DNA from: Nitzschia sp. pyKryTriq1
Taxonomy: Eukaryota > Bacillariophyta > Bacillariophyceae > Bacillariales > Bacillariaceae
Assembly: GCA_956465555.1 (NCBI GenBank)
Contig: OY101119.1
Location: forward strand, 1,341,594 to 1,405,593
DNA: 64,000 nucleotides
Direction: 5' to 3'
Positions within the stretch are counted from its first letter, which is position 1. Every line of letters starts with the position of its first letter. The notes beneath the pieces are model-generated. The model did no database searches, was not told the origin of the DNA, and saw nothing but the letters and a program-made list of their open reading frames with translations. The translations under genes were made by a program, and so were the position numbers. This document shows, one piece after another, positions 36,869-47,327 of the stretch.

Positions 36869-37009
36869 ACTGAAAAGATCACGTCAGAGTGTTGATAAAG
36901 AATAATTATGAGTTATCTACGTGGGGTGTCTTCAAGGTGTATCTCCCGCAGTCGCGCGGGTCGTCGGTTGAGTCAATAGGTCATGAGCACAACGATAGTA
37001 TTTATTCAG
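36869..37009. repeat. Direct repeat A (about 141 bp), copy 1
   Basis: Matches 37343-37482 almost base for base, starting ACTGAAA and ending TTTATTCAG. The two copies have the same orientation and are separated by 333 bp. Confidence 0.85.
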
Positions 37010-37342
37010 TCCCCCCAAACCGAATTCCCTTCCTGGAATGAGGTTTGTCTCCGTGTCGGTTGGGGTAGGGTATTATCGTCCCATCATGGTGCAATTACCA
37101 TTTTTTGTCATCGAACGTGGTAATCATCGGCCAACAATTTGGAGGTCGTTGGATTCATCCGCGAGCGACATCGTCGTGCGGTATCCTTCCCTTGATGGAT
37201 AGGGTCCGTTTTCATTGATCGTCGGATTTCAAATATTCTTCGAAACCGTCTTTCACCCGTCGGCGCCTGTCCATTCACATGCGCTCTCGACCATGGTGTG
37301 TTCTCATGTCCGTCATTGTCCGTTAGAGTTTGGGTCTGATAA

Positions 37343-37482
37343 ACTGAAAGATCACGTCAGAGTGTTGATAAAGAATAATTATGAGTTATCTACGTGGGGT
37401 GTCTTCAAGGTGTATCTCCCGCAGTCGCGCGGGTCGTCCGTTGAGTCAATAGGTCATGAGCACAACGATAGTATTTATTCAG
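37343..37482. repeat. Direct repeat A, copy 2
   Basis: Second copy of the repeat at 36869-37009. Flanks of the two copies differ, so the duplication edges are sharp. Confidence 0.85.
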
Positions 37483-37813
37483 CACGTGATGACCTGCTCG
37501 CCCGACGCGAGGCACATGAAAGGATGAGCGCGCCATCGTCACGAGCCAGCCGGGTTTTTGTGACCGTTATTCGCTTTTCGTTCACATCGTCGTTCATTTT
37601 TTATTGCAATACACAATACAAGTCGACTACGAATACCGTACCGGTAGACCACGGTATGTACCTCGCATGAGTAGACGACTCCTCTCTCTTGCTCTATATT
37701 ACAAGTATATTACCGTAGAGAGTACGAGTAGGACGAGTAGAGCATTAGCATCGTTCATCGACCTTTACCTGTATTCCCAATTCGAGCAGGAAGATTGATT
37801 CTTCCAAGATACC

Positions 37814-38914
37814 ATGAATCCACCATTTCCAGGAGAAAGAAGATATCACAGTCATTTCAACCGGTCCAGAGTAGTCATTTTGATCTTGGTCGGATCAGTG
37901 GCGCTCGGAATACTCTGTCTAGATCGGTTGGCAGTGTCTAAGCCCCTCGTGAGATCGATCAGTCGGCCAAAGGGGGGCGCTATTGCCACCGTGACAACAT
38001 ATGTATCTGAAGACCAACTTCCGGAAGTTGCATGGCTGATGACATATCCAAACTCGGGGACAACCTATACTCTGAAGCTGATTCAGCAATACACCAATAC
38101 AACTACTGGGACAAACTACGGCAACGAGCAATCAGTTCATGGGACAAGTATCCCGTTGCACCCATGGCTTGAGAAAGGACCATTTTACCGATATCCTTCG
38201 ATGAACAAGCCCCCGAGATTCGTTCTGACCAAAACACATTGCGGAGGGACCACGATGAGTCCAAAGCCGGAAGATTATGTTGAGACTGTTCGTTCCTTTG
38301 AGATTGCATGTCGATCAGGGAATCGAATGGTTAATGACACAAAGGAAGAGCTCACGTACGGCATCGATGTTCCGAAACGGGCTGTACATTTGATCAGGAA
38401 CCCTTTCGATAATATTGTGGCGAGACTTCACCTGGAACAAAAGCGGTGGGAAAGAATGGAAGACCGAGCAGATCAGCTCAAGATTTTTAACAACACGAAG
38501 GAGGGGTTTCGGGCATGGTGCTATGCTATGGATAGTCGATCAGTCTATCAAGAAAGAAAATCTCATTTTATTGATGCAGAATTGTGGGGAATTGCAAGGG
38601 GCGTGCCTTGTCATGGCGAATTGGTACGATACACATGGTGGCATAACTACGCGATCGAGCTGACGAGGAGGATGCATATTCCCGTCCACGTCCTTTTCTA
38701 CGAAGATTACACTGATGACTGGGAAAATACAGTGGACCAACTTCTGCAGTTTATTAGCGTGTCTCCAGCTTCTGATGCCGAACCTTTGGAATTCATCGCC
38801 GGAAAACACTACGGCGAGTACTTTGACGAGGGCGATGTTGTCATGGCGAAGTTACTCGTGAAAACCTTGGCGTCACCCGAAACCTGGGATTTGTTGAAAC
38901 ACTACTTTTCATAA
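37814..38914 (+). CDS. Membrane-anchored sulfotransferase
   Basis: Single exon, 366 residues, ATG at 37814 in ACCATGA context. A short basic cytosolic N-terminus is followed by one membrane segment (VVILILVGSVALGILCL), giving a type II Golgi topology. The PAPS 5'-phosphosulfate loop reads TYPNSGTTYTLK (about residues 77-88) and the 3'-phosphate-binding element is visible as HLIRNPFDNIVARLH. A conserved late stretch VHVLFYEDYTDDW follows. Several Asn-X-Thr sites (TNTTTG) fit a lumenal catalytic domain. It probably transfers sulfate to a carbohydrate or protein in the secretory pathway; the acceptor is unknown. Close, divergent-sequence relatives are common in diatoms. Confidence 0.85.
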   Translation: MNPPFPGERRYHSHFNRSRVVILILVGSVALGILCLDRLAVSKPLVRSISRPKGGAIATVTTYVSEDQLPEVAWLMTYPNSGTTYTLKLIQQYTNTTTGTNYGNEQSVHGTSIPLHPWLEKGPFYRYPSMNKPPRFVLTKTHCGGTTMSPKPEDYVETVRSFEIACRSGNRMVNDTKEELTYGIDVPKRAVHLIRNPFDNIVARLHLEQKRWERMEDRADQLKIFNNTKEGFRAWCYAMDSRSVYQERKSHFIDAELWGIARGVPCHGELVRYTWWHNYAIELTRRMHIPVHVLFYEDYTDDWENTVDQLLQFISVSPASDAEPLEFIAGKHYGEYFDEGDVVMAKLLVKTLASPETWDLLKHYFS

Positions 38915-38967
38915 GAGAGTTCAACATTGGCAGCGTCCTTTATTGGTATCATTCCTTGGATGCACGT

Positions 38968-41180
38968 TCACTCTGAACACAGCTTCTTGATTGCTGGTGT
39001 CAGGTGGTCGAAGACGGTCGGGTCCTCTATCGTTGGAGTGATCTTGAAACTTTCACCGTTTGCGATTTTCGACATGGTTCCTCTCAAGGTCTTTCCCGAT
39101 CGAGTCTTTGGGAGCGCCTTGACTATACCAACCTTTTTGAAAGATGCGACTGGGCCCATTTCATCTCGAACGAGCTGAATAAGTTCCTCCCGGATTTGAT
39201 CATGGTCCTCTTCTTGAGTACCTGCAATGCAAACCACAAACCCTACAGGGACTTGTCCCTTGATTTTATCGTCGACTCCGATAACTGCGCAGTCAGCGAC
39301 TTTTGCATGCTCCATAAGAATCTCTTCCATAGAACCCGTACTCAAACGATGACCAGCTGTATTGATCACATCATCTGTCCTACCCATAATGTAAACGTAT
39401 CCATCATCATCAACGAAAGCCGAATCTCCAGTTTCATAATATCCAGGGTATTTAGAAAGATAATCTTTCAAATACCGCTCGTCTTGTTTGTAAATGGTAG
39501 TAAGAGTTCCCGGAGGGAGTGGGGTCTTGATAGCCATATTCCCAAGAGTGTTGGCAGGGACGGTGCTGCCTTTCTCATCAAAAAAGGCAAGATCAAACCC
39601 AGGAACAGGCATGGAGCACGATCCATATCTCACGGGCACCCGACCAAGACCAACAGCGTTGCCAACGGCAGGCCACCCGAGCTCAGTTTGCCACCAATGG
39701 TCGATCGGAGCAGGAACATGCGGCAGTGCCCGTTCACACCAGTGGATTGTTTCTGGATCAGAATGCTCCCCAGCCAAGAACAACGTATCCATGCAGCTCA
39801 AATCATACTTCTTCGGAAACTCGGCTGCGGGATCGGCCTGCTTAATGGCACGAAAGGCAGTCGGAGCTGTAAACATTGCCTTGACCTTGTGCTCCGAAAT
39901 GACCCGCCAAAAAGCACCTGCATCAGGAGTACCGACCGGCTTTCCTTCATAAAGCACTGTCGTACATCCATGCAAAAGCGGACCGTACGCAATGTAAGCA
40001 TGGCCAACAACCCAACCAATATCCGACGCAGCCCAAAAGACTTCGCCAGGTTTCATGCCATAAAAATGATCCATTGAATACTTCAGAGAAACTGCCCATC
40101 CACCAGTATCCCTCACCACTCCTTTGGGGAGCCCTGTCGTGCCACTTGTGTATAAAATGTAATGAGGATGCGTCGACGGTACCGGAATAGCTTCAGCTGG
40201 TTCGGCTCTAGAAATGATCTCGTCAAAGTCCACGTCCAAAGGCCCCAGCTGGCATTCTTCGACATTTGATCGTTGTTTGATAATCACACGTTCAACAGAA
40301 TGATTTGCGATTTGCAAAGCCTTATCCAGTAGAGGTTTGTAAGGGACGATTCTCGCTGGCTCTACCCCCGCCGAAGCTGAAATAATGACCTTTGGCTGAC
40401 AATCTGTGATTCTAGTGGCCAGTTCAGTTGATGCGAATCCTCCAAAGACCACGGAGTGGACAGCACCAATCCTTGCACAGGCCAACTAAAAACGAGCAAT
40501 AATTCCGAAACAAGCGAGCAAGAAAAAAGCTGAGGTTCCCGACAGATCCAGAACCGAACAAGATGCTTGCGAGAATGACTACGCACCATAGCTACAATTG
40601 CCTCTGGAATCATTGGCATGTAAATGACGACTCGATCTCCTGGTTCCACACTCAGTTCGTCCTTCAAAGCCCCTGCAAACACACTGACTTGGTCCAAGAG
40701 CTCCTTGTAAGAAATATGCTTTTGCACTCCAGTCACTGGACTGTCATAAATGAGAGCTGTCCGATCGCCGTGACCCGCGTCGACCTGGACGTCTAAGCAA
40801 TTGTAGGCAGTATTGGTAGTGCCGTCTGAGAACCATTGATACGAGTGGGGTTTGTCGGGATCCTGCCGCAAAATCTTGGTAGGACTTTCAAACCAATGGA
40901 TTCCTTTGGCTGCCTGCCCCCAGAAAGCTTCAGGTTCTTTTAGCGATCGATCGTACTCCTCAGAGTAAGCCCCAAATTCCCCCTGGAGAGAAGTTCTGTC
41001 GAACGGTGGATACTGACCACCAGCGTGGGCCGAAAATGCTCGTTGTAGAATCGATTGCCGACCAACACAACGACGTTCGTAGCCAGCAAGAGGTGACGTC
41101 TGGATCACTTGGGTTGCTGCGGAGCGTTTCTTAGGATTATTAGGATGTCTTTTCACGACTTGAGAGAAAAATCGATGCAT
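38968..41180 (-). CDS. ACSS3: Acyl-CoA synthetase of the ACSS3/propionyl-CoA synthetase type
   Basis: Activates a short-chain acid (probably propionate or acetate) to its CoA thioester with ATP. Two exons on the minus strand, 41180-40587 and 40485-38968; joining gives ...EAIVAM|LACARIGAVHSVVFGG, 703 residues. Adenylate-forming motifs: YILYTSGTTGLPKG (P-loop A3), the DSAFVDDDGYVYIMGR A7/A8 hinge and TRSGKTLRG with the catalytic lysine. The FGGFAS, KPVGTPDAGAFWR and DHWWQTELGWP stretches and the overall alignment match ACSS3/PrpE more than acetyl-CoA synthetase ACS. The N-terminus from M at 41180 is rich in Arg, Ser and Gln (HRFFSQVVKRHPNNPKKR) like a mitochondrial targeting peptide; an alternative upstream ATG at 41231 would lengthen it by 17 residues. 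Confidence 0.93.
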
Positions 41181-42059
41181 TTTTATCGTGATCGTGGTAC
41201 CTGGTACCTCGTTGGGATATCTATTGTGCACACCTTCCTTTACTGTACTTCTTTTTCAATTCAGTCGTTCCCCCTATCGTAGAAGTACCAGTAGTACAAG
41301 TACAGGAAGCATCATCTTGGCTCTCACTATTACTTGTACCGGTACACATACTGACTCTTATTGATGCGACGAGATCTTTCAAAAGGGAGATGCGGATGAT
41401 GCGGAATGCGGACGGAGGCCAAAGATGCGCAGAACTACATACAGTACTTGTACATACCGAGCGTACTCGTACCCCAGGTACCTGGTACCAGTACCGGTAC
41501 CTCGTACTGTACGTTAGCCAAGAAGCTTGGCCAAGCTGCGAAGCAGTTACCGCGTGATTCGACTAACGCGCTTCTGAGTTCTACATTTCAGGAAGGAGGA
41601 GTACGCGCGTGCGCGCTTCCTTGGATGTTCCCTTTTAATGGTGACATGTACTGTGTACAGTACCAGTACTGTACACTGTACAAGTACCGGTACCGCACAA
41701 GTACCACGATACATCGGCTTCATGTGCCAAGCCCTCGCTAATTGTCTCCAACGGTTCTATGTGGCTTATTTTTGAATATTCAGGGCTGAATACTTATGAT
41801 ATGATAAAATCCGAGGAAGTGCGTTGAGTTTGTCGCCTGTCAGCTCTGACCACAGAAAATTGATGCCAAGTCCAAGTCCACCTCGAGCCCACGGCCAATA
41901 CTACCGGTACAGTAGAGAGTAAAATTGATCCAATACAAGTATACCACCACTACGACTAGAGCTGACTAGTGCATGCCGCATTTGAAAACAAACTGCACCA
42001 TTGACCAAGGAAAGTTAATCAATCAGCTCTTCATCGACTTGTTCATTGCATAGCTGGAC
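41181..42059. other. Intergenic region with three GTAC islands
   Basis: GTAC patches lie at about 41281-41346, 41441-41512 and 41648-41708, the last including GTACAGTACCAGTACTGTAC. The gap separates the head of the acyl-CoA synthetase from the head of the ankyrin/CAP gene, so both promoters lie here. No gene is supported. Confidence 0.5.
41441..41512. repeat. GTAC-word island
   Basis: Words GTACTTGTACATAC, ACCCCAGGTACCTGGTACC and AGTACCGGTACC stacked end to end. Confidence 0.7.
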
Positions 42060-44228
42060 ATGGAACAGGCGGGTGTGACTAGACCACCGAGATTCCGTGG
42101 CCTTTCCGACATGAGGAACCGGTCGTCTGTGTTCGATTCGAACTCTTCCCATACGAGTAGTCATGAAGAGCCACACGCAGAGTTTTCGACTGAGCACAGA
42201 GCAAAAGTCAGGATGCCCCTAGAAAAAGAAACTGATCACGATTCGCTGGTCACAAACATTTCATCGCGGGCCAAAGCGAAAAGGCGGCCATTCCAACGAG
42301 GTCGGGAAGGGCCACCGAATAACGACGGTGGATCCATAATCAGCAACTGGTCGAAACCGAGCCTGGTGAAGCCACTCTTTGAGTTCGATGCAGCTTCGGT
42401 ATTAAGCGCTGAATCAACACATGCCTTGTTTCGCAGTGACGATCCATGGCGGGCCGCGAAGAGGGGCGACTTGACGGCTCTAAAACAGTTCCATGCGAGC
42501 GGGAAAGTAGATTGGATGGCGAAGGACGACTTCCGAAATGTTCCACTATACTATGGTTGCCAATCGGGGGCGATTGCGGACATTATGGTAGTCCCATTTC
42601 TTCTGTGGGTGACCCCGCTACGCAACGAGAAAATTCTCGAAAAGTGTAGGAAGAACGCGGTCAACCAGCAGGTTCGATCGATCCTCAGCGCGTACAAGAA
42701 AGGCGGGCTTTCTGCTATTGGCGTAGAAAAAGGTTCGGTTGCATCTGTCAGCTCGAAACAAACTTCATCAAAAGTAAGCGATCATTTTGTCTCTGCCGGA
42801 TCATCTCCACACCACCAAACTTAGATCAAACTTACCTTTGTCTTTCTGCAGTCCTTCTCCTCAAATATACGTGTAGACAAGGAAAAGAAAAGGTTGGAAT
42901 CAACAACGATTCATCGACAGGAATCTACGTTCAGCGATGATAAGTCTAACACAAACAAGTCGAGCGAGGTTAGATCGATTACTTCCAGCAAAGCCTACGG
43001 CAAGTCTCGTCGACGTGGTTCGTATGACAATGATGATGGGAACTCGTCCAAAGCAGGATCACTCAAGTCGAAACTTTTTGGGGAACGAAACAAAGCAGAG
43101 AAGAATGAGGTAAAAGAAGGAATGTCGTCTGTAGGATCGAAGAACCGAAAACAGACGGCTCCGAAATCTCGGGAAGAGGTGAATGTTCAAAAGACGAGCA
43201 ACAGGAAGACCTTGGACGAGCCACGAAAACCGAAGTCCTTACGATCGTCGCCCCTCCTTGACGACAATAGCTCCTTTCAGAGAGCGTTTCTGAGAACTCG
43301 GAAACCACCGCCGATCCTAGAAACGGCCTCTTCGGGTCTGAGTTTGACACGAAATAAGTTCCCCCCGAGACCGCACCCATCCCGCCGGATCGCCGACAAG
43401 GATGAGGGTGAGGGAAGGGACGACACAGACAAGGATGAAAGGGATGACATGGACAAGCCCATCGAGCAACACCGACAATACGGTAGCCAGGTATTAAAGG
43501 GGACACTGGCATCTTCAAGTGGTCGCGATGATGACAGCTGGTCGATCGGAAGTATTTTGTCCTTAAAAAAGTGGCGTGATAATTCGAAGCAACTAGACAC
43601 AGAAAAAATTGACAAAATTCTTGGGACACACATCAAAGGAAAATACGGTGACAAGTCGAGGCAGGCATCGGATTCGGAACCAGACAACCTGGAAGGGACG
43701 AATAGAAGGCGTTTTCCCAAGGCGTACATTGAGTTCCACGAGAATGAGAAGACTTGGGTCATCGGGAACCAATGGAAGCAGGCCGGCAATGGAGAAAAAG
43801 ACAAAATGCTTCACGTCTATGATCACACGCAACGAGTACATGTCGTAAACTGCCACGGAGTTAATATTCATGTTCATGGACGAAAAATGAAAGCTATTCT
43901 CGTGGACAATTGCTCCGATGTCAATGTGATATTCGATACTGTCATCACGACCTGTGAGGTTGTAAATTGTTCGAACGTTGGACTTCAGATCACCGGGGTC
44001 TGTCCAACATTTTCTATTGACACTAGTGAGGGGGTTACACTCTGGCTGACGCTTGAAGGAATGAGAACTTCAAACTTTGTGACCAGTAAATCAAGTGAAA
44101 TTTCCATCTCGATTCCCCAAAGCGAGGACTCCAATCCCTGGGAAAGAAAAGAAGTCCCACTCCCTGTGCAATATGTCCACAAATTCCAAGATGGAGGCGT
44201 TATGAGCCACTTGCCTGGCAAATATTAA
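42060..44228 (+). CDS. Ankyrin-like protein fused to a cyclase-associated protein (CAP) C-terminal domain
   Basis: Two exons, 42060-42773 and 42852-44228, about 696 residues. The first part is basic and Ser rich, then shows about two ankyrin-like units (DPWRAAKRGDLTALKQF; FRNVPLYYGCQSGA). A disordered region of about 270 residues with many Lys, Arg and Ser follows. From about residue 536 the sequence matches the beta-helical C-terminal domain of CAP, the actin-monomer recycling factor: HVHGRKMKAILVDNC, VIFDTVITTCEVVNCSNVGL and ITGVCPTFSIDTSEGV. In ordinary CAP this domain binds ADP-actin and promotes nucleotide exchange. The normal CAP N-terminal and WH2 regions are absent. An actin regulator with a scaffold arm is plausible; this is inference from domain content. 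Confidence 0.75.
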
Positions 44229-45265
44229 TCCTCCCCTGCGCATTATTCATAATCTGTAATCCTGGCCAAATCCCAGTAGCTGCAGCATTACCAGTATGGC
44301 TTCTTTGCGCTAGAGTAGCTGTGGCGAAGGGCAAGCAGATTGATCTCATGGTATCCTTTGCACGTTCGCAGACCTGCATTCTCTCCAACCCACCGTACTC
44401 TAGTAGATGAGACTAAGCTCAAACGCGCAAAATATAGAGATATTGTGCGTTCATTCTCTAGATAGTACTCTGGCGTGGCTATTGTCGTTCCGGCGCAAGA
44501 GAGATGATGATTCATTGCTCTCGACCGTCAAGGTAGTAGCTAAATTAGACAGAGCACTTTTCGCTGCTTTACGATATACTCCAGCAATGAATCTCTCTTG
44601 CGCCGGACCAACAAGAGCCACGGCATCGTAGACAGTCCATCGATTGACGACTGAGCTGACGGCATCATCAGCGCTACTATACTAGTCTGCACATCTACAG
44701 AGACGATGGAACATAGTAGCTCTACTCACTAACTAACTAACTAACTAACTAACTCACTGATTTATCGTATTAATTGCTCTACAGTTTGCTGGAGCGTAGC
44801 GACAGAGCCTCGGGGCTCTTTTAATTCGGGCTCAACGGGTGGAACGTATCCAACTCGTTTGCTTCGAATCGAAGTACTGTTACTAGTAGCTCTACTAGTA
44901 TACTCATGTAGTACATAGCTAAATTAGACAGCAGACTTTTCCGCTGCTTTACGATAGTACCAGGTACGCTACCAGGTACAGTTGGTACCTGCTGGTACAG
45001 CAGACTACCAGCGGTACTGTAGACAATGCCGTGGTGCGTGGCCGGCACGAACGCCTTTTTGCAGATTGTGTCCAGTGTCCAGTGTCCACCCTTTGAGTCA
45101 TGGGTGAGGAGTCTTGGATATTCCGCAAGTAGTTGTCACAGAAAAACGTCATCGATGCATCATCATCGGACGACCGAGCTGTTGTTTGTTGTCCCTCTCA
45201 TAATATTTCAACAATCAAAGGGAACTTTTGCACTTCACTTGGATACAAAGACCTCTTCTTAGAAC
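44229..45265. other. Intergenic region with tetranucleotide repeat and short direct repeat
   Basis: Contains an (ACTA)n repeat at 44726-44755, a GTAC patch at about 44957-45022 and two related 40-bp stretches at 44537-44576 and 44916-44956 sharing TAGCTAAATTAGACAG and GCTGCTTTACGATA. No gene is supported. Confidence 0.5.
44726..44755. repeat. (AACT)n microsatellite
   Basis: Perfect tetranucleotide run, about seven units of AACT, ending CACTGA. Confidence 0.95.
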
Positions 45266-45886
45266 ATGAAAAACTTGCCCCTTTTGACCTTGCTTGCAAC
45301 AATTTGCGTTATTTTCGCGGGTAGTAGCGATGCAATCAAGGACAAGGCAACCGGAATCAAGTTCGCCGACAGGGCTAATAGTCTGCCAGTCTTCGGGGTG
45401 GGAACTCGAACCAAGGGACCGATCAAAGTCTACTCGGTGGCATTGTACAGTAACAAGAATATGAAAAAGGACCTTGCTGAGTTGTCGGCAACCGCCGACA
45501 AGAAACGAGCTCTTGAGGCTCTACTGAGTGGAGCCAAAAGAGGGCCCACCACTTTCCTGTTGAAATTTAATTTCAAAGTTGGGGCCGAGAAGGTCTCATC
45601 TAGTATCACAGACGCTATATCATCTCGATTCTCTGGTTCTAAGGACGTTGCAAAATTGAAGCAGATCCTGTGCGATGGGGTTAGCGAGAAAGGAACCACT
45701 GTAAAGGGGACTACAATGCAGTTTGACTGCTCCAAGGGGGGTGTCAAGGTATTTTTAGACGGACGTAACCTTGGATACGTATCTAGCAGTGGTCTTGGGT
45801 CAGCTTTCTGTGGAGTGTATCTTGACAACAAATCTGTGTCGCCTGCCCTCCGCCAAAGCTGCTTGGACAACTGCTGCAAACCGTGA
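45266..45886 (+). CDS. Secreted chalcone-isomerase-like protein, paralog 1
   Basis: Single exon, 206 residues. The first 23 residues are a signal peptide (NLPLLTLLATICVIFAGSSD). The mature part has the CHI-like landmarks, VFGVGTRTKGPIKVYSVALYS and LKFNFKVGAEKVSSSI, and resembles the non-enzymatic CHIL or fatty-acid-binding branch of the chalcone isomerase fold. The C-terminus has four Cys, ending CLDNCC, a likely disulfide. It lies directly upstream of a second, similar gene in the same direction. True chalcone isomerase activity is not implied; flavonoid synthesis is not established in diatoms. Ligand unknown. Confidence 0.8.
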   Translation: MKNLPLLTLLATICVIFAGSSDAIKDKATGIKFADRANSLPVFGVGTRTKGPIKVYSVALYSNKNMKKDLAELSATADKKRALEALLSGAKRGPTTFLLKFNFKVGAEKVSSSITDAISSRFSGSKDVAKLKQILCDGVSEKGTTVKGTTMQFDCSKGGVKVFLDGRNLGYVSSSGLGSAFCGVYLDNKSVSPALRQSCLDNCCKP

Positions 45887-46558
45887 AATGATGTAGTACG
45901 AGTTAGAGTAGCTCATAGTACCTGGTACTAATGGTATCATTGTAATGCAAGTTATTGATTTGTGCAACTGGAAGACTAGCTAGATGAGTATGGACTTCTC
46001 CTTCAGTCTACAACGCATTGAGATCTCTGTACCGCTCAATTCCTGTCACGCTTCGGTATAGTGGAAAAACCGGTAACATACGGTGGCTACGTTGGTGTAC
46101 AAGTAGAGAGGAATCATCATCATGCTCTTCTCTCTCCAGTAGTTTACGATAGACCATCTACTACTAGAGAGTTGAGTAGAGTAGTAGCATATGGTACAAG
46201 GTACTCACTCGACGGACCGACGACTTAGTTGACGTTCGACCAAAACGAATGCAATAAAGATACACGCAACACGTGTAACTTGCACGTTTTGCAAAGATGT
46301 CAGTACTGTACCGGTACAGTCTGTACCGGTATCAGATTGATGCCGAGAAGAACACTGCACACTGCGTTACTGTACAGTAGACCTACAGCACATCATGCTG
46401 AGATGCGAAAGGGGAAAGGGAGAGGAGAGAGGAAAGAGAGTACCAGTACGGTACAAATAATAGGCGATGGTGACAATCATATCACATCTTATTGTCTGTC
46501 TGCATTAGTCATCCCACCGACGGTGTCAGCTACCTCGCCATTCTATCAACTTATTACC
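45887..46558. other. Intergenic region between paralogs, GTAC patch
   Basis: About 670 bp; contains CTACTAGAGAG-type words (46130-46180) and a short GTAC patch at about 46299-46335. No gene is supported. Confidence 0.4.
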
Positions 46559-47293
46559 ATGACGAGTCTACGCCCCCTGAAGAAATGTTTGTCATTGAGC
46601 CTACTGATGTTGCTTGCACTGACGTGCCGAGCTGCGACGGCAATGAGCGACAAGGCAACTGGGATCCCCTTTGCGTCTGCTCTGAAAGAGCTAAGTTTAT
46701 TTGGAGTTGGTGTTCGTAAGAAGGGCCCTATCAAAGTTTATTCCGTCGGAATGTATTGTTCTGATACTGCTCGTGAATCGCTATCAACAATTTCAAAGAC
46801 TGCCGACAAGGGAAAGCAAGCTCTTTCCGCTCTTCTGAACGGCGCAAAAGAAAGTGATACTTCATTTGTCCTCAAAATGAACTTCAAGGTTGGTGCGGAA
46901 AAAATGGCGAGTGCCATTGCAGAATCGTAAGTAGTCTACTGATGTAGGGCCCTATGTAAATGTATACTTGACAAGCCTCTGATGATGGTATCGACTCAAA
47001 AACTGCATTTTCTTTTCAGGGTGGCACCGCGGCACTCCTCGTCGTCAGAGGTAGACTCATTGAAAGGATTAATTTTTGCTGGCGTGTCGGAAAAAGGCGC
47101 GGCTGTGAAGGGAACAGTCCTCCAGTTTGATTGCTCTCCCGAAACTGGTGTTGATGTGTCGGTAGATGGCAAAGATCAAGGGAATGTAGCTAGTCCTGGA
47201 CTCGCTAAAGCCTTCTGTGACGTCTATTTGGACGACAAATGCGTGAGTCCTGCGCTAAGGGAATCGATCTTGGACAACTGTTGCGCTCCATAA
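46559..47293 (+). CDS. Secreted chalcone-isomerase-like protein, paralog 2 (one intron)
   Basis: Two exons, 46559-46926 and 47020-47293, give 213 residues. Signal peptide residues about 1-27 (LSLSLLMLLALTCRAATA). Core motifs match paralog 1: FGVGVRKKGPIKVYSVGMY, LKMNFKVGAEKMASAI and GVSEKGAAVKGTVLQFDCS, with the same Cys-rich ending (SILDNCCAP). The 93-bp intron falls at the position where paralog 1 continues without interruption (after the KVGAEK stretch), so one copy gained or lost it after duplication. The long N-terminal reading upstream of 46559 crosses the GTAC patch and is not used; the ATG sits in ACCATGAC. Confidence 0.8.
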
Positions 47294-47327
47294 AGCTATA
47301 ATTCAACTAATTCCTAGAAAAGTGAGC

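Larger units (their letters stand above)
35904..37813. other. 1.9-kb repeat-bearing intergenic region
   Basis: Holds a GTAC island (36718-36843) and a pair of about 140-bp direct repeats (36869-37009 and 37343-37482). No supported coding sequence; a short plus-strand frame at 37215-37670 runs through one of the repeats and is not called. Confidence 0.5.

Noticed and set aside
46229-46558. Long upstream extension of CHI-like paralog 2
   Set aside because: Runs through a GTAC patch and lacks protein-like composition; the signal peptide starts at 46559.
45266-47293. True chalcone isomerase activity for the CHI-like pair
   Set aside because: Secreted, small, and lacking clear enzyme-specific residues by eye; only fold-level similarity is claimed.
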